From assembly GCA_947039395.1 (NCBI GenBank), contig CAMQYS010000022.1:1-33933 (forward strand): DNA of 33,933 bases, given 5' to 3'. This document shows, piece by piece, positions 1 through 11,741 of this stretch (the first letter of the stretch is position 1; each line of letters begins with the position of its first letter). Under the pieces are notes generated by a model. It was not told where the DNA came from. It ran no database searches and saw only the letters and a program-made list of their open reading frames with translations. The DNA comes from an uncultured Deferribacteraceae bacterium (GTDB lineage Bacteria > Chrysiogenota > Deferribacteres > Deferribacterales > Mucispirillaceae). The position numbers and the translations under genes are program-made.

Positions 1-280
1 GTTTATTGATTAACTTCTGATCTTAACATAAAATTTAATCTTAATATAATTATTACACTTATAAAATCATGAGTAGTAATTATCAAATTTAATTATAAAA
101 AAAATATAAAAAATTTAGGAGTTTATAAATAGTTGGTAGAGAGTTTATTGATTAACTTCTGATCTTAACATAAAATTTAATCTTAATATAATTATTACAC
201 TTATAAAATCATGAATAGCAATTATCAAATTTAATTATAAAAAAAAATATAAAATTTAGGAGTTGGTAGGGTTGATTAAT
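1..280. repeat. Tandem duplication, two copies of about 140 bp, AT-rich
   Basis: Positions 1-142 are repeated from 143 to about 275 with a few substitutions and small indels. Each copy begins GTTTATTGATTAACTTCTG and ends near TTTAGGAGTT. Each contains TTGATT, a 17-bp spacer and TAAAAT (6-34 in the first copy, 148-176 in the second), which resembles a sigma70 promoter pointing right. Each also has an 8-codon mini-ORF of the form ATG-Ser/Asn-Ser-Asn-Tyr-Gln-Ile-stop at about 69 and 211. No gene on the plus strand lies downstream, because the next gene is convergent. The block may be a duplicated promoter or small-RNA unit, or simply an intergenic duplication. The duplication is certain and its role is unknown. 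Confidence 0.85.
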
Positions 281-289
281 GAATACTAT

Positions 290-901
290 TTAGAAGTAAA
301 ACTTGACCTCAAGTGACGGTTTCTGTTCCTCAACTGAGTCCAAATACTTTACATAAAATACTATATTTTCAATAAATGCCATCTCTACTCTAAGTTCTGA
401 ATTGATATGTTCTGTGTCTAGTCCATTTAACCCTAACTTTAAATTCATCCAATGAACAGGTTTTACCGCTAAATCTAAGCCAAATCCATCATCAGAATTT
501 AATGAGAATAAAACCATATCTCCCAAAACTTTCTTTATAGCTGAACCCAATAAAAAGTTTGATAATACAAGACCGATATTAACATCTGTATCATCTCCAA
601 AATATGTAGAAGAGTAACGTTTATACGGATCATTAGAATCACTTGGAGACAACTTATCTTCATAATCATCTGGTGTGAATGTTGTTAGAAGCATTATTCT
701 TGGAGTAAAAATATCTCTTAAACTATCAAAACCAACTTTAGCTCCATTATAATCTTCCAAAATATCATTATCCATAAACTCATTAGTATTATAACTGCCA
801 CTAAAAAGAGGAGTATTAGTAGTATCCGCATGAGCCACTGACATAGTTGAAACACAAACAATAAATATTAAAAAAACAATTTTATGCATCATATTTAGCA
901 A
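290..901 (-). CDS. Small exported outer-membrane beta-barrel-like protein
   Basis: This 203-residue protein has an N-terminal hydrophobic signal segment (about residues 6-24, ending SVAHA), consistent with export. The rest shows alternating polar/hydrophobic stretches, and the last residues are VKFYF with terminal Phe, the usual recognition signal for outer-membrane beta-barrel insertion. The start is read as TTG at 901: an AGAAGG ribosome site at 909-914 lies 7 bases upstream of it, while the first ATG codons (892, 889) are too far away for that site. The gene follows addA by 52 bp on the same strand and may be co-transcribed with it, but nothing ties the two functionally. I do not recognise a specific family. 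A fragment of a larger porin-like family is possible. Confidence 0.7.
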   Translation of the reverse strand: MLNMMHKIVFLIFIVCVSTMSVAHADTTNTPLFSGSYNTNEFMDNDILEDYNGAKVGFDSLRDIFTPRIMLLTTFTPDDYEDKLSPSDSNDPYKRYSSTYFGDDTDVNIGLVLSNFLLGSAIKKVLGDMVLFSLNSDDGFGLDLAVKPVHWMNLKLGLNGLDTEHINSELRVEMAFIENIVFYVKYLDSVEEQKPSLEVKFYF

Positions 902-953
902 TATTATACCTTCTCATTATAAAGTCAATATCTAATTATTAATTATCAATATT

Positions 954-3900
954 CTAAACTATATCTTTAATATCATATGTTCGCTCTAATATATTAAATA
1001 TAATAATAAACGATATAACTTTCTTACTATACACACCCTCTAATATAGATGAATATGTATCTAACTGTTTCTTAAATTTATCAATATTAGGTAAAGAATT
1101 TTTACTACTCTTATAATCTACTAAAATAATTTCATCGTCAAATACCGAATAGAAATCTATTCTAACTAGCTTATCATCGGAAACAAACTTACTCTCTTTG
1201 AAAACTTTACCTTTATAAAACGATCTATAACGATCATCTTTAGCTATTTTTTTAACTATATCGGTTATACAATCTATATACTCATCAGAAATCTCAATAA
1301 ACACACTGTTTATAGCCGAAATAAGAGCATAACTTATAACGTTATCTATATCGTCTAAATCATCTATAAAATAAAGCACAGCGTGTAAAAACTCTCCTAA
1401 CTGAGATGACACATAATCTATACTTACCTCTTGAAACGGTAGCACAACTTTCTCCTGTATTTCTGGATAGCATAAAGACTCTGTAACCGACTTATCAACA
1501 ATAGCTTGTTTTAAAGATATAGAACCAAGCTCTCCTGATTGATAGTTACCTAACGAAATTTCTGGTAAAAGATATTTAACATTATTGATATCACCAACTC
1601 TACTCTTTTGTACTAACGAAAATAATATCAATACCTCTTCTGCCCTAGTCATACCAACATACAGTTTATTGAGTGAGTCTATTATTATCCTCATACGTTC
1701 TTCATTAACAAATCGATCAAAATTATCATTTGTAACTCTAGTTTTATCACCATGATTAAATACTAATGTAGATTCTCCAACTGTACCTGTATGGCACATG
1801 AAAAAATCTTGTCGTGATTTAAATACTGAAAACGATAACTCTAGTTTAGGTAACATAACAACTTTAAATTGCAACCCTTTAGATTTATTTATCGTCATCA
1901 ATAAAACTCCTGATGACACACTATTTGCAGATATATTTATACCTGATGCTAATCTTTCTAAATCTTTCAAAAATCTACTTGGGTTAGATTCATTTGCTAA
2001 ATATATAGATATTACATCTAATAATGTGAAGAAATTCATATCGTTTTTAAAGTTACTATATAAATTTTTCTTATCAATAATTTTAAGTATTACCTCAAAA
2101 ACTGTGATATCTGTTGATACTAAAAACTCTTCTCTCAATGAATTAATTATCCCATAAACTTTATCTAAACTATTATACTTATTCATATCGGTTGATATAT
2201 CCAATATAGAGATATAATTTAGAAACGATAGAACATCTCTAAAATAGATCGCTTTAATTAGACTTGATAACACTAAATACGTTTTATCATTATTTAGCTT
2301 TAATGATGTCTCTACAACTGTTGGAATATCTTTCAATTTTAATGAGGCATTTAACGATGAAATGTTATCATTAGTTGGAAGTAAAATCGCAATATCAGAG
2401 TAATTATAACCTTTTGATATTAAAAACTCTATCTGACTTACAACCTCTTCTTCATAATCACTCTCATCAATTACTACCGACTTCACATAACCTAATGGAG
2501 CGTTATCGGTTACTTTCTGATCTATACGAAAAACATCTAACTGTTCAACATACGGAAAATAATCTGCTAATTTATTTGATACAAGATTTACAAAATCTAC
2601 AACTGATTTTGATGATCTGAAATTTCTCTCTAAACTCTCTCTATCTATCCTATCGCTATATTTATTATAAACCGATAAAAACAGATCAGAGTTACTGCCT
2701 CTAAAACGATATAAGTTCTGTTTAGGATCGCCTACATAGAAAAATGAACCACTTCTATCTTTCTGTCCAATACCAGACATCGCTTCTAATATTAACGGTT
2801 CTAAAATCTCCCACTGCATGTGCGATGTATCTTGAAACTCATCAATTAATATATGAGATATTTTAGAATCAAGACGAAAATACAGATAATCTCTATCAAT
2901 ATTTTTGTCACCTAAATGAAGAATTTTATAAGCAAGATAAGTTATATCATTATATGTTAATGCGTTCTCTCTTGATTTTGCTCGCTGTAGATTACTTATA
3001 AAATATGAACCTAATAGTAGCGATAAATTAATTGCGATCTTCTCTTTTATTATAAGATACAACTTAATTTTATCTAAAATATATCTATGTTTATCTATCT
3101 GTGAATTTTTAAAATTGTATTTTTTAAACCATGAATGATTATTGATTAGATCGTAGCCTGCAAAAAGTTTTAAGTTAAATATATCCTCTGGAGATTTAGA
3201 TCTCATTAAACTTTCTATCTGTTTTCTATTTCTATCACCCTCTAAAATATCATCAAATAGTAAGCCTAGATCTTTAAAATCACTCATAATTTCTAAACGA
3301 AACTCTAAAGCTTTTGCAAGTTCTAAATCTAAATCTTTAATTGTCATGTCGATATTCTTAATAGATTTTGATAGATTAAAACTATTTTCATTAACAAATA
3401 AAACATATCTTTTAACTAAGCTTAATATATTTCTGTTACTGCTTCTAAGTATAGTGATAGATTTACGAAGGATATCTTTCCATATATAATTATTTAAAAT
3501 ATCATCAATTGTATACTCAAAAACTTCATCTTCAAGTCGTTCATTATCCCCTGTACTTAAAGTATCGTAATCTGGTCTAATAGATGCTTCAAACGGAAAC
3601 AGTTTTAATATAAGTGATGAATATGAGTCTATAGTTTTTATATTTAATGAAGAAAACTCTCTCAATAATCTATCAAGTGCTTTGTTTGAAAGTTCAACTA
3701 ATAGTTTATCATTAAACTCAATCTTATTTCTCTTAGCATAACTTTTCACAACTTCAGTCAACATTTTATACTCTGTTGAAGTTATATCAGGTGTTGTTGC
3801 AAGTTTAGTTAATTGAGTGATAACTCTTTCCTGCATCTCACCTGTTGCTTTTTTAGTAAAAGTTAATGCTAAAATATTTGATGGACTAATACCTTGAATA

Positions 3901-4016
3901 AGCATAGAGATAATACGTAATGATAGTTGAAACGTTTTACCAGTTCCAGCTGATGCCTCTAATGAGATATTACTTCTTATATCTAGGTTTTTATTGTGAG
4001 TATTAATATCTATCAT
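954..4016 (-). CDS. addA: AddA/RecB-like helicase-nuclease (UvrD superfamily)
   Basis: This 1020-residue protein is the motor and nuclease subunit of a double-strand-break processing complex that unwinds and trims DNA ends for RecA loading. Superfamily-1 helicase motifs are in order: Walker A ASAGTGKT (about 21-28), motif II with DEFQDT (about 392), GDPKQNLYRFRGS (about 430) and GMTRAEE near 789. The C-terminus carries a PD-(D/E)XK nuclease: an upstream Asp in VRIDFYSVF, then LVDYKSS (about 967) and the QLDTYS motif. The length is somewhat shorter than Bacillus AddA. The start ATG overlaps the stop of addB by one base (TAATG), so translation is probably coupled. RecB is the alternative name, but the iron-sulphur nuclease partner next door favours the AddAB type. 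Confidence 0.88.
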   Translation of the reverse strand: MIDINTHNKNLDIRSNISLEASAGTGKTFQLSLRIISMLIQGISPSNILALTFTKKATGEMQERVITQLTKLATTPDITSTEYKMLTEVVKSYAKRNKIEFNDKLLVELSNKALDRLLREFSSLNIKTIDSYSSLILKLFPFEASIRPDYDTLSTGDNERLEDEVFEYTIDDILNNYIWKDILRKSITILRSSNRNILSLVKRYVLFVNENSFNLSKSIKNIDMTIKDLDLELAKALEFRLEIMSDFKDLGLLFDDILEGDRNRKQIESLMRSKSPEDIFNLKLFAGYDLINNHSWFKKYNFKNSQIDKHRYILDKIKLYLIIKEKIAINLSLLLGSYFISNLQRAKSRENALTYNDITYLAYKILHLGDKNIDRDYLYFRLDSKISHILIDEFQDTSHMQWEILEPLILEAMSGIGQKDRSGSFFYVGDPKQNLYRFRGSNSDLFLSVYNKYSDRIDRESLERNFRSSKSVVDFVNLVSNKLADYFPYVEQLDVFRIDQKVTDNAPLGYVKSVVIDESDYEEEVVSQIEFLISKGYNYSDIAILLPTNDNISSLNASLKLKDIPTVVETSLKLNNDKTYLVLSSLIKAIYFRDVLSFLNYISILDISTDMNKYNSLDKVYGIINSLREEFLVSTDITVFEVILKIIDKKNLYSNFKNDMNFFTLLDVISIYLANESNPSRFLKDLERLASGINISANSVSSGVLLMTINKSKGLQFKVVMLPKLELSFSVFKSRQDFFMCHTGTVGESTLVFNHGDKTRVTNDNFDRFVNEERMRIIIDSLNKLYVGMTRAEEVLILFSLVQKSRVGDINNVKYLLPEISLGNYQSGELGSISLKQAIVDKSVTESLCYPEIQEKVVLPFQEVSIDYVSSQLGEFLHAVLYFIDDLDDIDNVISYALISAINSVFIEISDEYIDCITDIVKKIAKDDRYRSFYKGKVFKESKFVSDDKLVRIDFYSVFDDEIILVDYKSSKNSLPNIDKFKKQLDTYSSILEGVYSKKVISFIIIFNILERTYDIKDIV

Positions 4017-6652
4017 TACACCCTACCTTCACAGATAAGTGCGTACTCACAATATGTACAGATTTTTTTATTCTCTGTTCTTGTAAACGGGATATTAATA
4101 TCTTGAAGTTCTATAAGTTTTGATCTAATCCATATCTCTGCTTCATCACTTAAATCTGTATCAAAAACTTTTATATATTGATACGACTCGCTAAGTGATA
4201 CTTGATATAATGAAGTAGGTTCGACCTTTTTATTTTTACTATATAAAAAATAGTAGAACGGAAGTTGCATATCTTCATACTTATCCAATGTCGATTTCAT
4301 AACTGTAGACAATTTATCTGCTGATTTAAATTTATAATCTATAATATCTATCTCACGACTATTATGATTAAAATCAACTCTATCAATTTTACCGTGCAAA
4401 ATTAAACCCTCTGCATTGCACTCATAACTTTTTTCAACCTCTAATGTTTCGTAACCCGCTTTAGATCTTTCTAACTCAACATCTATGATCTCTTCAAAAA
4501 TATTAATTATTTCATCTTGAATAAATCTTGATGGTCTTGATGTTGAAAAAACATCGTATGTAGATATTATCTCTTCATGTATATCTTTCACACTATCAAG
4601 GTAATTTTTATCAGCTACAGATATGTTTTTTGTATGCAACACTTCTAAGATTTTATGCAAAATATTTCCTATCATCATAGGCGATACAACTGTTGCCATT
4701 TCCACCGTTTCATAAACTTTCATAATTCGTTTATAGAAATATTTTAGCGAACAATTTATGTAATCATTAAACGCTGATGCAGATAATTTATTTGATTTTA
4801 TTTTCTCAATCATTTTATCTGTTTTAAAAATCGTACCATCATTTGCAATAAGAATATTTTTATCAGTGAATTTATCGTACTTTTTAATATCAAATAAATT
4901 ATACTCTTTATTATAATATTGTTTAGTTTTTAAATTATATTTAAAACTTAGCTCATTAATAAAGCTACTACTATTACGTGTATCATCGCTTTTGGTAAAA
5001 GATAGAATGTTTTTTTGAGCTCTTGATATTATCTGTAATAGATAGTTTTTAATTAAACTTTCCCTATCTAAATATGTTGGAAGTTTTAAATCTAAACGCA
5101 TCTCTGTATTCAAAAATAGATCTTTTCTACTTGTTGGAGGAAAGATATCATCGTTTAATTCAGGTATGAATACTACATCGTAATCAAGCGCTCTTGATTC
5201 TAATATCCCAGATACAGTTATCAATCCTCTTGCTGTATTAACCTTTAATATAGATATATCGTTTAAGATTATATATATACTATCCTCAAGCGATAACTTA
5301 TCATCAATAACAGAGTATACAGATTTAATCTGATCTAATAGTTGCATAAGATTACTAAATAACTCTATTTCACTTTTTGATAAATTCTCTTTAACAGCTT
5401 TTAGAAACTCTTTAATATAATCTATCAACTGTGGTATAGGAAGCTCATCATTCAACTTATTTATAAGTCCAAAGTACTGATCAAAAAACGGTAAAACTGA
5501 AAGTTCTATAACAGGTATAAAAATATTATTCTCTGCTATTTTTTTATCTATTATCTTTTTAACATCTTCTAAACCCTCTAAAGATGTTAAAAAAATTTCG
5601 TAATAAAATTCTTTTAAAGCATCAAGAGTGATAGATTGTTTACTACTCCTATCAATAGTTAATTTAATATTTAAAGTTGATTTTAAAAGTTGAAAGATAG
5701 CTGTTTTATCTATATTTTCATTTGCAGTAATATTGAAAAGGTTATACTTATCGTAGCGTAGAAAGTAAGATTTTAAACTATCATCAACAAGCAGAATGCT
5801 CATTCTTTCATAAGGGATACTGTTAACCTTATTATAATACGCTGCTCTAAAAGTTATCAACTCTATTTGTGATAGAAGAGAGTCCACTCGTAAAATTTCA
5901 CAATTATCACGATTTAAAATCATAGTATCAGCATCAGGGATTTCTATATCTAAAAACTTTTCATACGATGTATAATGACTATTCTTACTTCCAACAAAAT
6001 TAAATATAATCACAATATCACTATTTTTTGATAAGTTTTTAATTTTGATTAGTTCATGTTTACTAAGGTATCCACCGATAAAGAAAATGAATTTATCGTA
6101 CCGTTTTATCATATTTCCTAAATCTTCATTTGAATATAAGTTCCAAGGCTCAACAAGGTTACTCTCATCTAACAGATCATTATAGTTATGCCATAAATTC
6201 ATGAGCGAATTAGCTTGTTGCTCATAATCGGTATATTTACCTGCTTTATATAGTTCATCAACTGAAATACATTCTGCAGATAACTCTCTAAAAAATGCAA
6301 GCAAATTAATAGAGATATTGTCGAACGAACTATAATTGTTTAAGAAAATATCTTGATTATTATGAAAAATATTTCTGCTATCATCAACAGATAAAGATGA
6401 TGCAACTTTTTTAAGAAAAAAGGATCTAAGACGTTTATCAATCTTTCTTTTTTTAGATACTGATGTGAATTCTAGAAACTCTTTAATTGTAAAGAGATCA
6501 ATATTTTGAAGTTTTAATGAAGCAACTTCTTTTAATGCTCTCATTGTTGGGATAATTAAAGCAGTACGATTATTTACAGATTCCTCTAAAGCAGTACCGT
6601 ATATAAAATCTATTGCACTGCTATTAGTTGGAGCCCGTAAAACCTTTATCAT
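4016..6652 (-). CDS. addB: AddB-like PD-(D/E)XK nuclease subunit with Fe-S cysteines
   Basis: This 878-residue protein is the second subunit of the AddAB-type end-processing enzyme. The N-terminal half is helicase-like but lacks a clear GxGKT Walker A, as is common for AddB-type proteins. The C-terminal nuclease shows GKIDRVD, then IDIIDYKFK (about 770) and QLPFYYFLY. Four cysteines expected to hold a 4Fe-4S cluster are present: one in NCSLKYFYKR (about 634) and three in CTYCEYALIC at the extreme C-terminus (C-x2-C-x5-C). The gene starts 4 bases inside the end of the M3 peptidase gene (ATGA overlap) and runs straight into addA. Sequence divergence makes the name approximate, but the nuclease and Fe-S signature are clear. 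Confidence 0.85.
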   Translation of the reverse strand: MIKVLRAPTNSSAIDFIYGTALEESVNNRTALIIPTMRALKEVASLKLQNIDLFTIKEFLEFTSVSKKRKIDKRLRSFFLKKVASSLSVDDSRNIFHNNQDIFLNNYSSFDNISINLLAFFRELSAECISVDELYKAGKYTDYEQQANSLMNLWHNYNDLLDESNLVEPWNLYSNEDLGNMIKRYDKFIFFIGGYLSKHELIKIKNLSKNSDIVIIFNFVGSKNSHYTSYEKFLDIEIPDADTMILNRDNCEILRVDSLLSQIELITFRAAYYNKVNSIPYERMSILLVDDSLKSYFLRYDKYNLFNITANENIDKTAIFQLLKSTLNIKLTIDRSSKQSITLDALKEFYYEIFLTSLEGLEDVKKIIDKKIAENNIFIPVIELSVLPFFDQYFGLINKLNDELPIPQLIDYIKEFLKAVKENLSKSEIELFSNLMQLLDQIKSVYSVIDDKLSLEDSIYIILNDISILKVNTARGLITVSGILESRALDYDVVFIPELNDDIFPPTSRKDLFLNTEMRLDLKLPTYLDRESLIKNYLLQIISRAQKNILSFTKSDDTRNSSSFINELSFKYNLKTKQYYNKEYNLFDIKKYDKFTDKNILIANDGTIFKTDKMIEKIKSNKLSASAFNDYINCSLKYFYKRIMKVYETVEMATVVSPMMIGNILHKILEVLHTKNISVADKNYLDSVKDIHEEIISTYDVFSTSRPSRFIQDEIINIFEEIIDVELERSKAGYETLEVEKSYECNAEGLILHGKIDRVDFNHNSREIDIIDYKFKSADKLSTVMKSTLDKYEDMQLPFYYFLYSKNKKVEPTSLYQVSLSESYQYIKVFDTDLSDEAEIWIRSKLIELQDINIPFTRTENKKICTYCEYALICEGRV

Positions 6653-8592
6653 ATCAATCCAGTAGTTTTAAGTAACGCTTCTGGATCTGGTTTGCGTCCT
6701 GCAAATTTAAAAAATAAATTATCCATTGTTTCTTCAGCACCTCTTGATAATATATTATCAAAAAATCTGCGTGCTAAATCTTTATCAAATACCCCTGCTT
6801 CACTAAACTGTAAATACGCATCAGCTGAAAGCATCTCTGCCCATTTATAACTGTAATATCCAGCAGCGTATCCGCCTGCAAAAATATGTGAAAAACTATT
6901 CTCAAACGATGTGTAATCAGGAGGAAAAATAACTGCAACTTTCTCTCTAACTTTATTTAATATTCCTCGAACTTCTTCGTAACTATAATCTGACTGATGC
7001 ACCAACATATCAAATAAAGCGAACTCTACTTGACGTAAAAGTTGCATAGCTGATCCGAAATTTTTATTTTTAATCAGCTTATCAATCATATCATCTGGAA
7101 TTGCCTCACCGTTATTACAATCTTTAGCAAACAGTTCTAACACTTTTTTCTCGTATGCAAAATTCTCTATAAATTGAGAAGGAAACTCTATAGCATCCCA
7201 CTCAACACCGTTAACTCCAGAGAAATATCCTTCCTCAACGTTGCTTAAAATATGATGGATAACGTGTCCAGCCTCATGAAATAAAGTTGTTACATCTGAA
7301 TGTTTAAGTAGTGACGGTTTACCATCTTTTGGTGGTGGAAAGTTTGAAACAATAAATGCTGATGATAAATATTCATTACCATTTCCATCAAACCGATATG
7401 TATGCCAATTATTCATCCATGCTCCACCACGTTTAGATTTTCTATTATATAAATCTAAAAACAATCGTGCATGAGGCTTACTATCTATTAGAAGATCGTA
7501 TACTACAACCTCATCATTCCATACATCAATATTTTCTATCTTTTTAAATTGTATATCAAATAATTTAGATAGAAATTTTAACAACCCTTCTGTTACATTT
7601 TTTGACTCAAAATATGGAAGATAATCTTCTTCAACAAATCCTAATTTCTCTTTTTTAATAAGATTATTTATAAATGCTAAATCGTACGATTCGATATTAT
7701 CTATCCCTAAATTTTTACCGAACTCTTTAATATCTTCTAACTCTTTTAAAGCGTAAGGTTTACCTTTTACAGCAAGCTCTTCTAAAAACGATATAACATC
7801 TTCAACAGATTTTGCCGACATAGATATATTGTTCATAGCTGCATAATTTTTATAACCTAAAATATCTGCCATCTCTTTTCTTAAAGACAAAATCTTCTCT
7901 ATCAGTTTTGAGTTATCATCTGCTCTTGTCATATACGCTTTATATATCTCTTTACGTAAATCTCTATTATCGCAGTACGTCGTAAAACTTATATAAGACG
8001 GTGCATGAAGTGTAAAAATATACGATTTATCTGCTTGTAGCGCTAAGGATCTATCTGATTCTGGCATAGATTTAATATAGCTATCATCTTTTAATTTTAA
8101 CTCAAAACTATTTGTTGCATCTAAAATATTTTTAGAGTATTGATCTGATAGCTCTGCTAATTTTAAACTTATATCTTTAATTTTATTTTTTTTAGCTTCA
8201 TCAAGATGTACACCTGATAGTTCAAATTTAAGAATATTATCATCAATAACTTTCTTCTCAACGCTGCTTAACTCTGTTTTAGAGATCTCTTTCAACGCTA
8301 GGTATATATCTTCTCTTTGCATAAGTTCAGTAAAATATCTAGTTATTTTCATAAGAACAAGAGGATACACTTGTCGTGAAAGATCTGAGTCGTTCACTAA
8401 GTTCATATGTGATACTGGAACAAAAAACTCATTTATAATAAACTGTAACTCCATAAATGGTTTCATAAAGTTTTTATATGTTTTTGGAGTTATCTTTAAT
8501 AATATATCTAACTCAACATTGTTTAGACATATAATTTCATCTAACTTTATCTCTGCATTATTTAAACAATCAACTGGAAACGATTTAAACAT
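6649..8592 (-). CDS. M3 family oligopeptidase (oligopeptidase A/PrlC-like)
   Basis: This 647-residue zinc metallopeptidase probably cleaves short peptides in the cytoplasm, since no signal peptide is visible. The zinc motif is HEAGHVIHH at about residues 438-446, where the family norm is HEFGH. It is followed by VEWDAIEFPSQFIENF, which supplies the downstream Glu ligand typical of thimet-oligopeptidase/PrlC enzymes. C-terminal signatures of the family include the segment around FSHIFAGGYAAGYYSYKWAE, with its conserved Tyr residues. The length is close to oligopeptidase A (about 680). The gene overlaps addB by 4 bp and follows the lipoprotein gene after 26 bp. This placement suggests one transcription unit rather than a shared pathway. 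Confidence 0.93.
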   Translation of the reverse strand: MFKSFPVDCLNNAEIKLDEIICLNNVELDILLKITPKTYKNFMKPFMELQFIINEFFVPVSHMNLVNDSDLSRQVYPLVLMKITRYFTELMQREDIYLALKEISKTELSSVEKKVIDDNILKFELSGVHLDEAKKNKIKDISLKLAELSDQYSKNILDATNSFELKLKDDSYIKSMPESDRSLALQADKSYIFTLHAPSYISFTTYCDNRDLRKEIYKAYMTRADDNSKLIEKILSLRKEMADILGYKNYAAMNNISMSAKSVEDVISFLEELAVKGKPYALKELEDIKEFGKNLGIDNIESYDLAFINNLIKKEKLGFVEEDYLPYFESKNVTEGLLKFLSKLFDIQFKKIENIDVWNDEVVVYDLLIDSKPHARLFLDLYNRKSKRGGAWMNNWHTYRFDGNGNEYLSSAFIVSNFPPPKDGKPSLLKHSDVTTLFHEAGHVIHHILSNVEEGYFSGVNGVEWDAIEFPSQFIENFAYEKKVLELFAKDCNNGEAIPDDMIDKLIKNKNFGSAMQLLRQVEFALFDMLVHQSDYSYEEVRGILNKVREKVAVIFPPDYTSFENSFSHIFAGGYAAGYYSYKWAEMLSADAYLQFSEAGVFDKDLARRFFDNILSRGAEETMDNLFFKFAGRKPDPEALLKTTGLI

Positions 8593-8618
8593 AATCTTAC
8601 CTATCTTTATATTAATTC

Positions 8619-9461
8619 TTAATACTCTTCTATGTTAATACTCTCTATTAGATGTATTCGTTCTCTATTTAAATCAGCACTTCTAGCTAAAAGAGATTTC
8701 ATACGTGAATATGATTCAGGTAGCTCGAATAACAGTACCTCATTGCTACTAGTTACCATAGTTTTTAATATAACCTCTATTTTAGATCTTTTATGACTTC
8801 TAAGGAAAACAACATCTTCTGCTGATATAGGAGCTATATCTACAAGTAATGTAAATCTATCATAAAGAACAAGCTTAGGTTCAAAATAGATAGCAAAATC
8901 TTCTGATGTAAATACAATCTCACTATCATTATCATATATTTTCATATATCCTGTTAGCTGTTTTATACTATTTCTTGAATGGTTGTTAATAGTAAACAGT
9001 AAGGATATTGATGAAGGATTTAATACTAATTCTGGGTTAGCTATAGGAAACTTTCTAGCACCCCTCTTATTTTTTTGATAATTTTTTTCTAGATCATCAA
9101 GTTGAGTAGATATCTGACTATTTTTATCCATATCCATCTGTATGAGATTCATCATATCGCTCTTATACATGAGAGTTAATTCTCGTGTAGTTTTATTGCT
9201 AAGTTTTTTATATAACAACTCAGCGTTAGCTTTTTCATGATCTTTAACTACATAACTGCTATCATTAGCATCTGGAAGAGACATTTTTATTAATGCCCAT
9301 ACATGTTCACAAAGAGTTTTATCATAAGATAAACATGTTGTTTCAATCTCTTTAAAAAGATCGTTTATATTGTTACCTACAATCGTCTGTTCAACGGTTA
9401 ATTCCTTTTCACATGCTACAAAAAATAGAAAAGAAAGAACTGTTAGAGCTATTTTTCTCAT
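8619..9461 (-). CDS. Putative lipoprotein of unknown function
   Basis: This 280-residue protein begins with two basic residues, a hydrophobic stretch and FFVAC, giving a lipobox with Cys at about residue 17, so it should be a lipoprotein. The mature part has an N-terminal helical half rich in charged residues (a possible coiled coil near DDLEKNYQKNKRG, about 130). The C-terminal half, from about 145, looks like a beta-sandwich (LLFTINNHSRNSIKQLTGYM, then IYDNDSEIVFTSEDF). That resembles domains that carry an extra immunoglobulin-like fold, but I recognise no family. An AGGA ribosome site precedes the ATG by about 10 bases. The gene sits between enolase and the oligopeptidase on the same strand. 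Confidence 0.75.
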   Translation of the reverse strand: MRKIALTVLSFLFFVACEKELTVEQTIVGNNINDLFKEIETTCLSYDKTLCEHVWALIKMSLPDANDSSYVVKDHEKANAELLYKKLSNKTTRELTLMYKSDMMNLIQMDMDKNSQISTQLDDLEKNYQKNKRGARKFPIANPELVLNPSSISLLFTINNHSRNSIKQLTGYMKIYDNDSEIVFTSEDFAIYFEPKLVLYDRFTLLVDIAPISAEDVVFLRSHKRSKIEVILKTMVTSSNEVLLFELPESYSRMKSLLARSADLNRERIHLIESINIEEY

Positions 9462-9576
9462 TAATTAATTCCTAAATCAAATGTATCAAACTACAAGCAC
9501 ATTATTTTAGCACTTTTATTTTAATAAATCAATAAGTCTAATTACTCAAACAGTTCCTCCTTTTTAAAACCTATCT

Positions 9577-11060
<1,484 letters not shown>

Positions 11061-11516
11061 ATGGTTAAAAAAATATTACTGGTTTTCATGATATTTTATA
11101 TATATACATTAAATGTTTATGCAACATCTAACAACTATATGTACTCTTTAGAGTGTAAATCCTCTTTTGCAAAAACTGTGCAACAATTAAAAAGTAGCAT
11201 CGTAGGAAATAACTTAACTATCTATAATGAACATCTACACTTTGAATACGCATTAGATGAAAAAATTGATATCCGTCCAATGGCAGTAATAGAGTTTGGT
11301 GATGTTAAAGATATAACAGCATTAATTCAACTAAATCAATTTTTAGGGTTTGAACTACCATTTAAAATAATGGTGTGGGAAAATAGTAAAGGAGATGTTA
11401 ATATAGGATTTATAAAACCTACATATATGGCTAGTAAATTCGGCTTATCTAAAAATAAAATAATAACATCAATGTATAACCTAATGATAGATATAGTGAT
11501 TACATCTGCTAGATAA
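11061..11516 (+). CDS. Exported DUF302-family protein
   Basis: This 151-residue protein has an N-terminal signal peptide (MVKKILLVFMIFYIYTLNVYA), so it is probably periplasmic. The body matches the DUF302 pattern as I know it: an N-terminal segment with SFAKTVQQLKSSIVGNNLTIYNE, a central IRPMAVIEFGD with hydrophobic beta strands, and a C-terminal FELPFKIMVWENSKGDVNIGF followed by a Tyr-containing helix. DUF302 proteins are small alpha/beta proteins of unsettled function, sometimes linked to redox or metal contexts. The gene is divergent from eno and convergent with the next small gene. Confidence 0.75.
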   Translation: MVKKILLVFMIFYIYTLNVYATSNNYMYSLECKSSFAKTVQQLKSSIVGNNLTIYNEHLHFEYALDEKIDIRPMAVIEFGDVKDITALIQLNQFLGFELPFKIMVWENSKGDVNIGFIKPTYMASKFGLSKNKIITSMYNLMIDIVITSAR

Positions 11517-11621
11517 AAAAATAGTAGCAACAACTTATCATAAAGTTATCGTAACAATTAAATAAAATAGTAATATAAACAGCTAACAAGATAATTAGAT
11601 AAAATTGTTATAGTAACAAAA

Positions 11622-11647
11622 TAGAGAGGAAAAATCCTCTCTACAAT
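11622..11647 (-). terminator. Rho-independent terminator
   Basis: TAGAGAGGA and TCCTCTCTA (11622-11630 and 11635-11643) form a perfect 9-bp stem with a 4-base loop. Read on the minus strand it is followed by TTTTG, so it suits the small secreted-protein gene that ends at 11742. It could also slow transcripts coming from the DUF302 gene, but the plus-strand side has no U tract. Confidence 0.65.
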
Positions 11648-11741
11648 GTATACTCTATTTAATATAATTTTAAATCAAATCTATGTAAACAAGCAAACTT
11701 AATACATAAAGCAACTAAACTCCATAGATTAAACTAATTGA

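Noticed and set aside
1798-2620. Two plus-strand open frames inside addA
   Set aside because: They are antisense to a well-supported helicase gene, have no ribosome site and encode low-complexity sequence.
9554-9564. Orphan ribosome site AAAAGGAGGAA on the minus strand after eno
   Set aside because: The only reading frame behind it is four codons long, and no conserved small protein can be read.
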